Positions 1-5,333 of a stretch of DNA of 5,333 bases are shown piece after piece; position 1 is the first letter of the stretch; each line of letters starts with the position of its first letter. The position numbers and the translations under genes are program-made. The DNA is taken from NCBI GenBank assembly GCA_027717875.1, contig JALLOL010000178.1, positions 1-5,333 on the forward strand. Direction: 5' to 3'. Source of the stretch: Acidobacteria bacterium AH-259-L09. Lineage in GTDB: Bacteria > Acidobacteriota > UBA6911 > RPQK01. The notes under the pieces were generated by a model. It did not search any database. It had not been told where the DNA came from and saw only the letters and a list, made by a program, of their open reading frames with translations.

Positions 1-1388
1 AGAATGTCTCGACTCTGGCTGCCGACCGCCTCGTCTACTCAACAGACTGGTCCTGGATACCCCAGATGTGGCTTGACCGAGGAATGCAGCCGCCCGCAGC
101 TGACTTCGTGGTGCATCCAGGCTCAGCCCAAGAGATTTCGGCCATTCTAAAAATTGCCAATAGTTATAGGATTCCCGTTGTCCCGTGGGGTGGAGGCTCA
201 GGCACTCAGGGAGGCGCCATACCCACCTATGGAGGCATTCTGTTGGACTTGAAAAGATTGAACGACATTATTGAAATTAATGAGGATTCCCTGTACGTGA
301 CTGCTCAGGCAGGGGTGAACGGAAGTCAATTGGAATGGGCTTTGAATGAAAAGAACCTGACCCTACCTCACTATCCAGCATCAGCCAACTGCGCCACGCT
401 CGGTGGCTATCTGGCTCCCCGTGGCTCGGGCACCATTAGTACCAAGTACGGTAAGGCTGAAGATCTGGTGATGAGCATGGAGGTGGTGTTACCGGATTCC
501 ACAATCATCCGCACACCGCCCGTGCCAAATCATGCCTCCGGTCCCGACTTCATGCGACTTTTTCTGGGTTCCGAAGGAACTCTCGGTGTGATAACTGAGG
601 TCACCATGCAAATTGAACGATTGCCGGAGGTGCGTCTGTTGCGGGCCATGCTGTTCAAAGATATTACCACAGGGTTGGAAGCGGGCCGGCGCATGATGGT
701 CCAGCGTCTCAATCCCCTCGTAATCCGCATGTACGACCCTAGCTCCACGGGCTCCCTCGTCAAAGAGGTTTTAGGTTACGAATTGCAGGGCGCCTATATG
801 ATCATTGGATTTGATGGCTGGGAGGAAATTGCGCTGGCGCAAGAAAAGCGCGCCCTTGCAATTTGCAAGGAACTAGGTGCGCAGGATCTGGGACGTGAAG
901 CCGGCGAGCGTTGGTGGAATCATCGCTACGATTTTTATTATCCCCCCTGGGGTCTGCACCTGCCTTATTTGTACGGAACCGTGGAAACCATTTCTGTCTT
1001 CGACAAGATCGAACAGCTGTACCACGCCAAAAAGGAAGCCCTGGAAAAGACTTTCGAGGATTGGGATCTTAGCTATATCGGGCATTTCTCTCATTGGTTT
1101 CCCTGGGGAGCCAGCCTTTACGACCGTTTCATCGTTAAAGACCCGCCCCAAGATCCTCATGAGGCCCTCAAATTACACAACCGGATCTGGGCAGTGGCAG
1201 TGCGCACCTCCTTGAAAAATGGAGGAATGTTGAACGAACACCATGGGATCGGCTTGAAACTGAGCCGCTTTATGCGAGCCCAATACGGCCCAGCCTGGCA
1301 GCTGCTTGAGACGATTAAACATGCCATTGACCCACATGGCATCATGAACCCCGGGAAAGTGGGCTTTGGGAGAGGACCAGGTGACTAA
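1..1388 (+). CDS. FAD-linked oxidase, GlcD / alkyl-DHAP synthase-like (5' truncated)
   Basis: The reading frame is open from base 3, and residues before the first ATG (base 66) fit the family (Y-S-T-D-W-S, then P-A-A-D-F-V-V-H-P), so the real start lies upstream. At least 461 residues are visible; probably a few tens are missing. The FAD-binding (PCMH-type) domain has the pyrophosphate loop GGGSGTQGG (bases 189-215), a glycine-rich stretch LGGYLAPRGSGT followed by YGKAEDLV, and GSEGTLGVITE (about 567-599). The C-terminal FAD-oxidase domain has NEHHGIG (1233-1253) and the usual ending DPHGIMNPGK (1329-1358). The double histidine and the YG-EDLV element recall alkyl-DHAP synthase and the vanillyl-alcohol-oxidase superfamily more than classic GlcD. 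Such enzymes oxidise hydroxy acids or alcohols with FAD. The adjoining Fe-S gene, overlapping by 8 bases, suggests a dehydrogenase complex rather than an oxygen-using oxidase. The substrate is unknown. Family call is firm, function is inferred. Confidence 0.92.
   Translation, partial: NVSTLAADRLVYSTDWSWIPQMWLDRGMQPPAADFVVHPGSAQEISAILKIANSYRIPVVPWGGGSGTQGGAIPTYGGILLDLKRLNDIIEINEDSLYVTAQAGVNGSQLEWALNEKNLTLPHYPASANCATLGGYLAPRGSGTISTKYGKAEDLVMSMEVVLPDSTIIRTPPVPNHASGPDFMRLFLGSEGTLGVITEVTMQIERLPEVRLLRAMLFKDITTGLEAGRRMMVQRLNPLVIRMYDPSSTGSLVKEVLGYELQGAYMIIGFDGWEEIALAQEKRALAICKELGAQDLGREAGERWWNHRYDFYYPPWGLHLPYLYGTVETISVFDKIEQLYHAKKEALEKTFEDWDLSYIGHFSHWFPWGASLYDRFIVKDPPQDPHEALKLHNRIWAVAVRTSLKNGGMLNEHHGIGLKLSRFMRAQYGPAWQLLETIKHAIDPHGIMNPGKVGFGRGPGD
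1368..1375 (+). promoter_or_regulatory. Ribosome binding site of the Fe-S protein gene
   Basis: GGGAGAGG lies inside the last codons of the FAD oxidase gene, five bases before the GTG at 1381. This spacing favours GTG 1381 over the in-frame TTG at 1366, which has no comparable site upstream. The start sits before the upstream stop codon (1386-1388), an arrangement typical of translational coupling. Confidence 0.7.
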
Positions 1389-2532
1389 ACGCGGCGCTAG
1401 TGTAGACAGAAGCTTCCGCGGGGAGATCGCCAGATACATCAAAGATCCAATTTCCACAACTGAACACTGCCGCTACTCCTTGATGTGCCGGCATGTCTGT
1501 CCGGTAGGAAACATTACTCACAGTGAGACTCTAACGCCTCACGGATGGGCACTGGTGGTCGCTTCGGTCAAACGTGGTCTCCTGGCCTGGGATGAGGAAA
1601 GCGTCGATATCCTGTACAAGTGTGCGGACTGTGGTCTGTGCCAATCGCACTGTGGAACCAACCAACCTCTTCCTACCGCTATTGCTGCAGCGCGGGCTGA
1701 AGTGGTCGAGCAGGGATTGGCGCCGCCTCAAGTATTGGCCATTGATAAGGCACTTCAAAAATGGGCCAATCCTTATGCAAAGCGAGCACCGCGAAAAGTG
1801 AAGGCAAAAGGTGTAATTGGATTGTATGTTGGCGATGCAGCACAGTACCTGCATCCGAGCACACTTGAGGCGGCCTTAAAGCTTTTGGAAGCGATGGGTG
1901 TCAATCCGGTTCTGGTGGGAGTGGGTTGCTCGAACGGTTTTCTGGCCAGTTCGCTGGGATTGGCGGCTACGGCGACTCAACTAGCCAAAGCCATCCTTGG
2001 TGAGGTGGTTAAAGCCGACTGTGGAAAGTTGTTGGTAATGAGTCCGGGTGATCTGTACGCGTTCAGGACCCTTTACATTGAACGCTTGAATCTAACCTGG
2101 CCACTCGAGGTTGAGGTCGTCGAGGCAACCTCTTTTTTGTACAACGCGTTCATAAACGGCAAATTGTCGTTGAATGGCCAAAACGCCACCCCATCTTATG
2201 CATATCACGACCCTTGCCACTCGCCTCGTGTGCGCCGCGAGTACGAGGCGCCCCGCCAGCTTCTTTCCACGGTATTGGGCACTGCCCCGGTTGATCTATT
2301 CTGGCGTGAGCAGCGCGCCCATCCCTGTGGGGCAGTGGGAGGACTGGAATTCACTCAACCTGAGTTAGCCACGCAGCTGGCCGAGGCCCGTTTTGCCGAT
2401 ACCCATCGTGCAGGAGCCTCGTTATTAATCACGGAAGATCCCCTTTGCCTGAATCAACTGAAAAAGCATGCCTCTTTTGGCATCGCGGTGAAGGGGCTTT
2501 ATGAAACACTGGCTGAGGGGATTAATGAATAA
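1381..2532 (+). CDS. Fe-S cluster and CCG-domain oxidoreductase subunit (GlcF/HdrD-like)
   Basis: A 383-residue protein starting at GTG 1381, overlapping the FAD oxidase by 8 bases. The N-terminal part carries two ferredoxin-type motifs. The first is C30-x2-S33-x2-C36-x3-C40-P, with serine where the second cysteine is expected. The second is complete: C81-x2-C84-x2-C87-x3-C91. The C-terminal part resembles the cysteine-rich CCG domain of GlcF, LutA and HdrB/D. Its second repeat is recognisable as DPCH (277-280), PCGAVGG (315-321) and EDPLC (352-356), but has single cysteines where CC and CxxC are usual. The first repeat (about 145-235) keeps the fold-like spacing but almost no cysteines (GC183, then SPGD at 221-224). 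No signal peptide or membrane segment is seen. The likely role is to take electrons from the FAD subunit and pass them on to a quinone, heterodisulfide or other acceptor. The family is clear; the acceptor is not. Confidence 0.88.
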   Translation: MTKRGASVDRSFRGEIARYIKDPISTTEHCRYSLMCRHVCPVGNITHSETLTPHGWALVVASVKRGLLAWDEESVDILYKCADCGLCQSHCGTNQPLPTAIAAARAEVVEQGLAPPQVLAIDKALQKWANPYAKRAPRKVKAKGVIGLYVGDAAQYLHPSTLEAALKLLEAMGVNPVLVGVGCSNGFLASSLGLAATATQLAKAILGEVVKADCGKLLVMSPGDLYAFRTLYIERLNLTWPLEVEVVEATSFLYNAFINGKLSLNGQNATPSYAYHDPCHSPRVRREYEAPRQLLSTVLGTAPVDLFWREQRAHPCGAVGGLEFTQPELATQLAEARFADTHRAGASLLITEDPLCLNQLKKHASFGIAVKGLYETLAEGINE

Positions 2533-2542
2533 ACCCGGGTAC

Positions 2543-2547
2543 GGAGG
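2543..2547 (+). promoter_or_regulatory. Ribosome binding site of the epimerase gene
   Basis: GGAGG stands nine bases before the ATG at 2557, in the 24-base gap after the Fe-S gene. The same gap contains the 8-base palindrome ACCCGGGT (2533-2540), too short to call a regulatory site. No promoter is evident here. Confidence 0.7.
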
Positions 2548-2556
2548 TTTTTAATC

Positions 2557-3441
2557 ATGCAGCTTTCAATGCACAACTGGATGAGAGCCGAGCCGATCGA
2601 AACCACCATCCGTCGTCTGTCCAAGCACGGCTATGACTCGATCGAAATCAGTGGCGAGCCCGAGAAGTATGACACCAAGGAAGTCAGAAAGCTACTAGAG
2701 GAATTCAGTTTGAAATGTTGGGGATCGGTAACGCTGATGTTGGCCCAACGGGATCTTCTGGCCAAGGACGAAAAACAGAGAGCTGAGTCCGTCCAATATG
2801 TAGAGGATTGTATTACCATGGTCAAGGAGCTGGAAGGAGAAGAGATCACCATTGTCCCCTCAACGGTCGGTAAAATTAAACCCCAGGGCGAGCCAGAAGA
2901 GGAGTGGAAGTGGGCAACCGAGAGTCTCCGGCAGTGCTATGAACATGGCTTGAAAGAGGGTGTCAAACTGGCTCTGGAACCACTCAATCGTTTCGAGACC
3001 TACTTTCTCAACCGCCATGATCAAGCCTTATTGCTGGCCCGGGAGGTTGGTTCTGAATGTGGTGTGTGTCTTGACGCGTTTCACATCAATATCGAAGAGG
3101 CCAACCCCTACCAGGCGATTTTAAACGTCGCAGAAAAACTGGTTGACTTTCATGTGGCGGACAACAATCGCATGGCTCCCGGACAAGGCACCTGGGACTG
3201 GGGGAAGCTCATTAACACGCTCAAGCAAATCGGCTACGATGGGGCACTAACGGTTGAGTTTGTGGCTCCCGTCGACCGCACCCCGGCAAACCCCTATAAG
3301 AACGCGCTGGAAAGCGGCGAGGTCGAGCTGACACCAGAAGAACTCAAGTTCATCGAAGATCATGGAAGTAGTACTCTCTCGGATGAGTTCTACAGTTGGC
3401 TGGTTGGGGAGTCAATCAAAACACTGCGAAAGTACATGTAA
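2557..3441 (+). CDS. TIM-barrel sugar epimerase/isomerase, D-tagatose 3-epimerase-like
   Basis: A 294-residue protein of the xylose-isomerase-like / AP endonuclease 2 TIM-barrel family. Motifs match the ketose 3-epimerase branch: LEPLNRFETYFLN (140-152), CLDAFHINIEE (171-181), DFHVADNNR (197-205) and a strand TVEF (232-235). In the D-tagatose/D-psicose 3-epimerases the metal ligands and catalytic acids are two Glu, one Asp and one His, plus a His and Arg that hold the sugar. Here these would be E141, D173, H199 and E234 (metal and catalysis) and H176 and R205 (substrate). Their spacing agrees with my memory of the Pseudomonas enzyme to within one residue. A Mn2+-type divalent metal is expected. 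The segment after the last barrel strand (about 240-285) is acidic and somewhat longer than usual. The enzyme is cytosolic. A hydroxypyruvate-isomerase-like or other keto-sugar isomerase activity is also possible. ATG 2557 is supported by a GGAGG site. Confidence 0.9.
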   Translation: MQLSMHNWMRAEPIETTIRRLSKHGYDSIEISGEPEKYDTKEVRKLLEEFSLKCWGSVTLMLAQRDLLAKDEKQRAESVQYVEDCITMVKELEGEEITIVPSTVGKIKPQGEPEEEWKWATESLRQCYEHGLKEGVKLALEPLNRFETYFLNRHDQALLLAREVGSECGVCLDAFHINIEEANPYQAILNVAEKLVDFHVADNNRMAPGQGTWDWGKLINTLKQIGYDGALTVEFVAPVDRTPANPYKNALESGEVELTPEELKFIEDHGSSTLSDEFYSWLVGESIKTLRKYM

Positions 3442-3442
3442 A

Positions 3443-3450
3443 GGGAGGGG
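3443..3450 (+). promoter_or_regulatory. Ribosome binding site of the UPF0261 gene, partly inside a hairpin
   Basis: GGGAGGGG begins one base after the stop codon of the epimerase gene (3439-3441) and ends two bases before GTG 3453. Its last five bases (3446-3450) are the base of the long hairpin stem 3446-3509. This site supports GTG 3453 as the start. The alternative GTG at 3510 has only hairpin sequence upstream and no purine-rich site. Confidence 0.6.
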
Positions 3451-3509
3451 CCGTGTCTTTAAAATTTAATTTTTCTAGCAAAAATTTAAATTTTAAAGAC
3501 ACGGCCCCT
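3446..3509. repeat. 64-base near-perfect inverted repeat (hairpin) over the UPF0261 gene start
   Basis: The left arm 3446-3474 pairs with the right arm 3480-3509: 29 base pairs, with one unpaired T in the right arm (in 3485-3487) and a five-base loop CTAGC (3475-3479). The outer 12 pairs are GC-rich (left arm AGGGGCCGTGTC); the inner 17 pairs are only A and T. It starts five bases after the epimerase stop codon and includes GTG 3453. The second in-frame GTG (3510) begins right after it. There is no T-run after the right arm, so it is not a standard intrinsic terminator. It could be an inserted REP/MITE-like palindrome or an RNA hairpin limiting translation. The structure is seen directly; its role is inferred. 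Confidence 0.93.
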
Positions 3510-4745
3510 GTGCAGACCGTTGTCATCATCGGAACCCTGGACACGAAGGGTCCTGAGATTGCTTATCTTCGGGATCGCCTCCGCAATCTGGGTCTCCATA
3601 CTCTTGTGGTCGACTCCGGTATCCTGGGTGAACCCCTCGATATCGAGCCGGACATCACCCGGGACGAGGTAGCGAAGCTGGGGGGCACCGACATTGAGGC
3701 ACTGCGCAATGCGGGGAGCCGGGGTAAGGCCGTGCACGGCATGCAAGCGGGCATCCGCCAATTGGCCCTCAATCTGTATGGCGAGGGCCGGCTAGCTGCA
3801 GTGGCGTCCCTGGGTGGGGCCGAAGGTGCCGTGCTGGCCGCGACCGCCATGAAATGCTTGCCGGTCGGTATCCCCAAGATTTTGGTGACGCCGATTGCCT
3901 CAGGTCGACGCCGCTTTGGGCCACTGGTGGGTACACGCGATGTAATGGTGGTTCACTCAGTAGTGGACATCTTAGGTTTGAATCCCATCAGCACCGCCAT
4001 TTTCGACAACGTGGCCGCTGCATTGAAAGGCATGCTTGGGCATGGACATGGAATTCGTCCGGACCCGACGTCCAAATATGTGGCCATTACCATGCTGGGC
4101 AATACCACTAAGGCGGTAATGAGTATTCGTGATGAGCTGGCCAAGCAGGATCTGGAAGCGGTTGTCTTTCACTCCAATGGGGTGGGCGGGCCGGCAATGG
4201 AAGAGCTGGCCGCCGACAACCTATTTGTCGGCGTTATTGACTTCACCACCGACGAACTCACCGATGAACTGGTAGGCGGTTTTCATGCCGCAGGACCCGA
4301 ACGCCTTGCCGGGATCGGCCTTTTGGGCCTGCCTCAGGTGGTGGTGCCGGGTTGTATAGACTTCTCCGTGCACGGACCTGCGGAGGAAGTCCCTGCATCG
4401 ATGAAGGGACGTCCCCTGTACGACCACAATCCCGAGTTCACGCTGGTTCGTACTCTGCCTGATGAAATGATTCAGTTGGGGCACATTTTTGCTGAAAAGT
4501 TGAATCAAGCGAAAGGGCCTGTCGTGCTAATTGTTCCAACGGAAGGTCTTTCCATTCCCAATGTTCCCGCCGGTCCCTTCTGGAACCCGGAAGCCGATGC
4601 GGGTTTTCTCCGTGCACTCAGAGAGAGCCTGCGCAAGGACATCCAGGTTTTCACGTATCCACTTCACATTAATAGCCAAGAATTTGCGTTGAAAGTGGCT
4701 AACCACTTTCTGGCGCTTCTAAACCAGAAAGGAGAAGCAAATTGA
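3453..4745 (+). CDS. UPF0261 / Tm-1-like ATP-binding domain protein
   Basis: With GTG 3453 as start the protein has 430 residues; from GTG 3510 it would have 411, which is closer to the usual family length of about 400. Family motifs, numbered from 3453, are GTLDTKG (27-33), SLGGAEG (119-125), SVVDILGLN (169-177), TMLGNTT (213-219), FHSNGVGG (239-246), PGCIDF (299-304) and YDHNPE (323-328). The first half is the Tm-1-like N-terminal domain and the second half the C-terminal UPF0261 domain. Plant Tm-1 binds a viral replicase and its N-terminal domain binds ATP, but the bacterial enzymatic role is not established, and I do not assign one. Residues 1-19 from GTG 3453 (rich in Lys, Asn, Phe and Ser) are almost wholly encoded by the inverted repeat and are unlike the family. 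The 3510 start would give a typical beginning (M-Q-T-V-V-I-I-G-T-L-D-T-K-G) but lacks a ribosome site. The gene ends one base before the creatininase start. Confidence 0.92.
   Translation: MSLKFNFSSKNLNFKDTAPVQTVVIIGTLDTKGPEIAYLRDRLRNLGLHTLVVDSGILGEPLDIEPDITRDEVAKLGGTDIEALRNAGSRGKAVHGMQAGIRQLALNLYGEGRLAAVASLGGAEGAVLAATAMKCLPVGIPKILVTPIASGRRRFGPLVGTRDVMVVHSVVDILGLNPISTAIFDNVAAALKGMLGHGHGIRPDPTSKYVAITMLGNTTKAVMSIRDELAKQDLEAVVFHSNGVGGPAMEELAADNLFVGVIDFTTDELTDELVGGFHAAGPERLAGIGLLGLPQVVVPGCIDFSVHGPAEEVPASMKGRPLYDHNPEFTLVRTLPDEMIQLGHIFAEKLNQAKGPVVLIVPTEGLSIPNVPAGPFWNPEADAGFLRALRESLRKDIQVFTYPLHINSQEFALKVANHFLALLNQKGEAN
4728..4737 (+). promoter_or_regulatory. Ribosome binding site of the creatininase-family gene
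   Basis: AAAGGAGAAG lies in the last codons of the UPF0261 gene. The GGAG core (4731-4734) is 12 bases before ATG 4747, a little long, so coupling to the upstream stop codon (4743-4745) may help initiation. Confidence 0.5.
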
Positions 4746-4746
4746 G

Positions 4747-5333
4747 ATGAAAGTTCCAATTGAGCTTCCTTCCAACAACATTGCCGACTTGGCATATCCG
4801 GACATTCAGGCCTATTTGCAGCATTGTGATTTGATCATGATACCCATGGCCAGCACCGAGCAGCATGGTCCGCACTTGCCCTTGTGTACGGACACCGTGA
4901 CGGCATTGGAGATAGCTTCGCGCGTCGCCGCAATCAATAACATGCTGCACACGCCTGTGGTGTGGACGGGCTATTCACCTCAGCACATGGCAGGGCCCGG
5001 ACAGGGGCGGGGGACCATCACCATCAGGGCTTCGACCCTGAGTGCCCTGCTTTATGACATTTCCCGCAGTCTGATCCACCACGGGTTTAACAAACTGATT
5101 TTCATTAATGGCCATGGCTCAAACGTTAAGGTTATTGACCCGGTCCTGCGGAAGATCCGCTACCAGACGGGAGCACTGGTGGGTTTTTGCAAACCTTACA
5201 TGGAACGCTACGTCGGTCTGATGGAAGGTCTGATGGAAAATCCACCCGACGAAACTCCAGGCTGGCATGCCAGCGAATTGGAAACTTCGCAAATGCTGGC
5301 CCATAATACTCAGCTGGTCAAGATGGACAGAGC
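4747..5333 (+). CDS. Creatininase-family amidohydrolase (3' truncated)
   Basis: Open from ATG 4747 to the window end: 195 complete codons without a stop; the family is usually about 240-270 residues, so perhaps a quarter is missing. Signature motifs are STEQHGPHLPLCTDT (36-50), a GxGQGRGTITIR stretch (83-94), FINGHGSN (119-126) and GWHASELETSQML (172-184). In creatininase relatives the two metal ions (Zn or Mn) are held by Glu, His, Asp, His and Glu; the candidates here are E38, H40, D49, H123 and E177, all present. Known members hydrolyse creatinine, formamides in riboflavin/F420 synthesis, or act on peptides (MftE), so the substrate is open. The Leu-Met-Glu-Gly region at 157-164 is an exact four-residue duplication. 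The gene starts one base after the UPF0261 stop. In this operon it probably removes an amide or opens a ring in the same pathway as the epimerase. No signal peptide is seen. Confidence 0.9.
   Translation, partial: MKVPIELPSNNIADLAYPDIQAYLQHCDLIMIPMASTEQHGPHLPLCTDTVTALEIASRVAAINNMLHTPVVWTGYSPQHMAGPGQGRGTITIRASTLSALLYDISRSLIHHGFNKLIFINGHGSNVKVIDPVLRKIRYQTGALVGFCKPYMERYVGLMEGLMENPPDETPGWHASELETSQMLAHNTQLVKMDR
5215..5238 (+). repeat. 12-base tandem direct repeat inside the creatininase-family gene
   Basis: GGTCTGATGGAA occurs twice in direct succession (5215-5226 and 5227-5238) with no mismatch. It is in frame and encodes Gly-Leu-Met-Glu twice (residues 157-164), between the NGHGSN and HASELETS motifs. 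Exact DNA identity suggests a recent slippage duplication that kept the frame. Confidence 0.85.

Noticed and set aside
877..1215. Second + strand frame of 112 codons within the FAD oxidase
   Set aside because: It lies wholly inside the FAD oxidase C-terminal domain in another frame and shows no known motif.
1366..1380. TTG 1366 as the start of the Fe-S protein gene
   Set aside because: The ribosome site GGGAGAGG (1368-1375) overlaps this start and instead fits GTG 1381 at five bases spacing.
2533..2540. Palindrome ACCCGGGT between the Fe-S and epimerase genes as an operator
   Set aside because: Eight bases is too short, and no second site or promoter is seen nearby.
3396..3452. TTG 3396 as the start of the UPF0261 gene
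   Set aside because: It would overlap the epimerase gene by 46 bases, has no ribosome site and adds residues unlike the family. GTG 3453 or 3510 is better.
3446..3509. Hairpin as a Rho-independent terminator or attenuator
   Set aside because: The GC-rich part is at the stem base and is followed by TGTGCAGACC, not a T-run. The downstream gene continues the operon directly.
3446..3509. Palindrome as part of a CRISPR array
   Set aside because: Only one copy is present, with no spacers and no cas genes in the window.
3486..4508. Open frames on the minus strand opposite the UPF0261 gene and elsewhere
   Set aside because: They are short, lack recognisable motifs and ribosome sites, and lie opposite well-supported genes with clear family motifs.

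Overview
The window holds five protein genes or gene parts, all on the + strand and packed almost without gaps. Overlaps or spacers between neighbours run from an 8-base overlap to a 24-base gap, so this looks like the inside of one operon cut at both ends. I see no RNA gene, transposase, CRISPR array, promoter or intrinsic terminator. Shine-Dalgarno-type sites, GTG starts and medium GC content point to a bacterium. Nothing here fixes the phylum; an uncultured environmental lineage is only a guess.

Layout: (1) bases 1-1388, an FAD-linked oxidase of the GlcD / alkyl-DHAP-synthase type, missing its N-terminus. (2) 1381-2532, an iron-sulfur partner protein of the GlcF/HdrD type with two N-terminal cluster motifs and a CCG-like C-terminal half. 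(3) 2557-3441, a TIM-barrel sugar epimerase/isomerase resembling D-tagatose/D-psicose 3-epimerases with all expected catalytic and metal residues. (4) 3453-4745, a UPF0261 / Tm-1-like protein of unknown reaction. (5) 4747-5333, a creatininase-family metal-dependent amidohydrolase, cut at the window end.

Genes 1 and 2 would form a membrane-peripheral or cytosolic dehydrogenase that oxidises a hydroxy acid or sugar-like alcohol and passes electrons through Fe-S clusters. Gene 3 would isomerise or epimerise a keto-sugar. Gene 5 would hydrolyse a cyclic or linear amide (or a related bond). Gene 4 is a conserved protein without a settled activity. Together they suggest a catabolic pathway for a small polyhydroxylated, possibly amide-containing, compound. 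The substrate cannot be read from the sequence.

The most striking non-coding signal is a nearly perfect 64-base inverted repeat (3446-3509) exactly at the start of gene 4. One arm contains part of the ribosome binding site and the likely GTG start. The repeat ends one base before a second in-frame GTG, where family members would be expected to begin. It may be an inserted palindromic element, a translational control hairpin, or both. Smaller points are a serine in place of the second cysteine of the first Fe-S motif in gene 2, cysteine-poor CCG motifs in the same protein, and an exact in-frame 12-base tandem duplication in gene 5.
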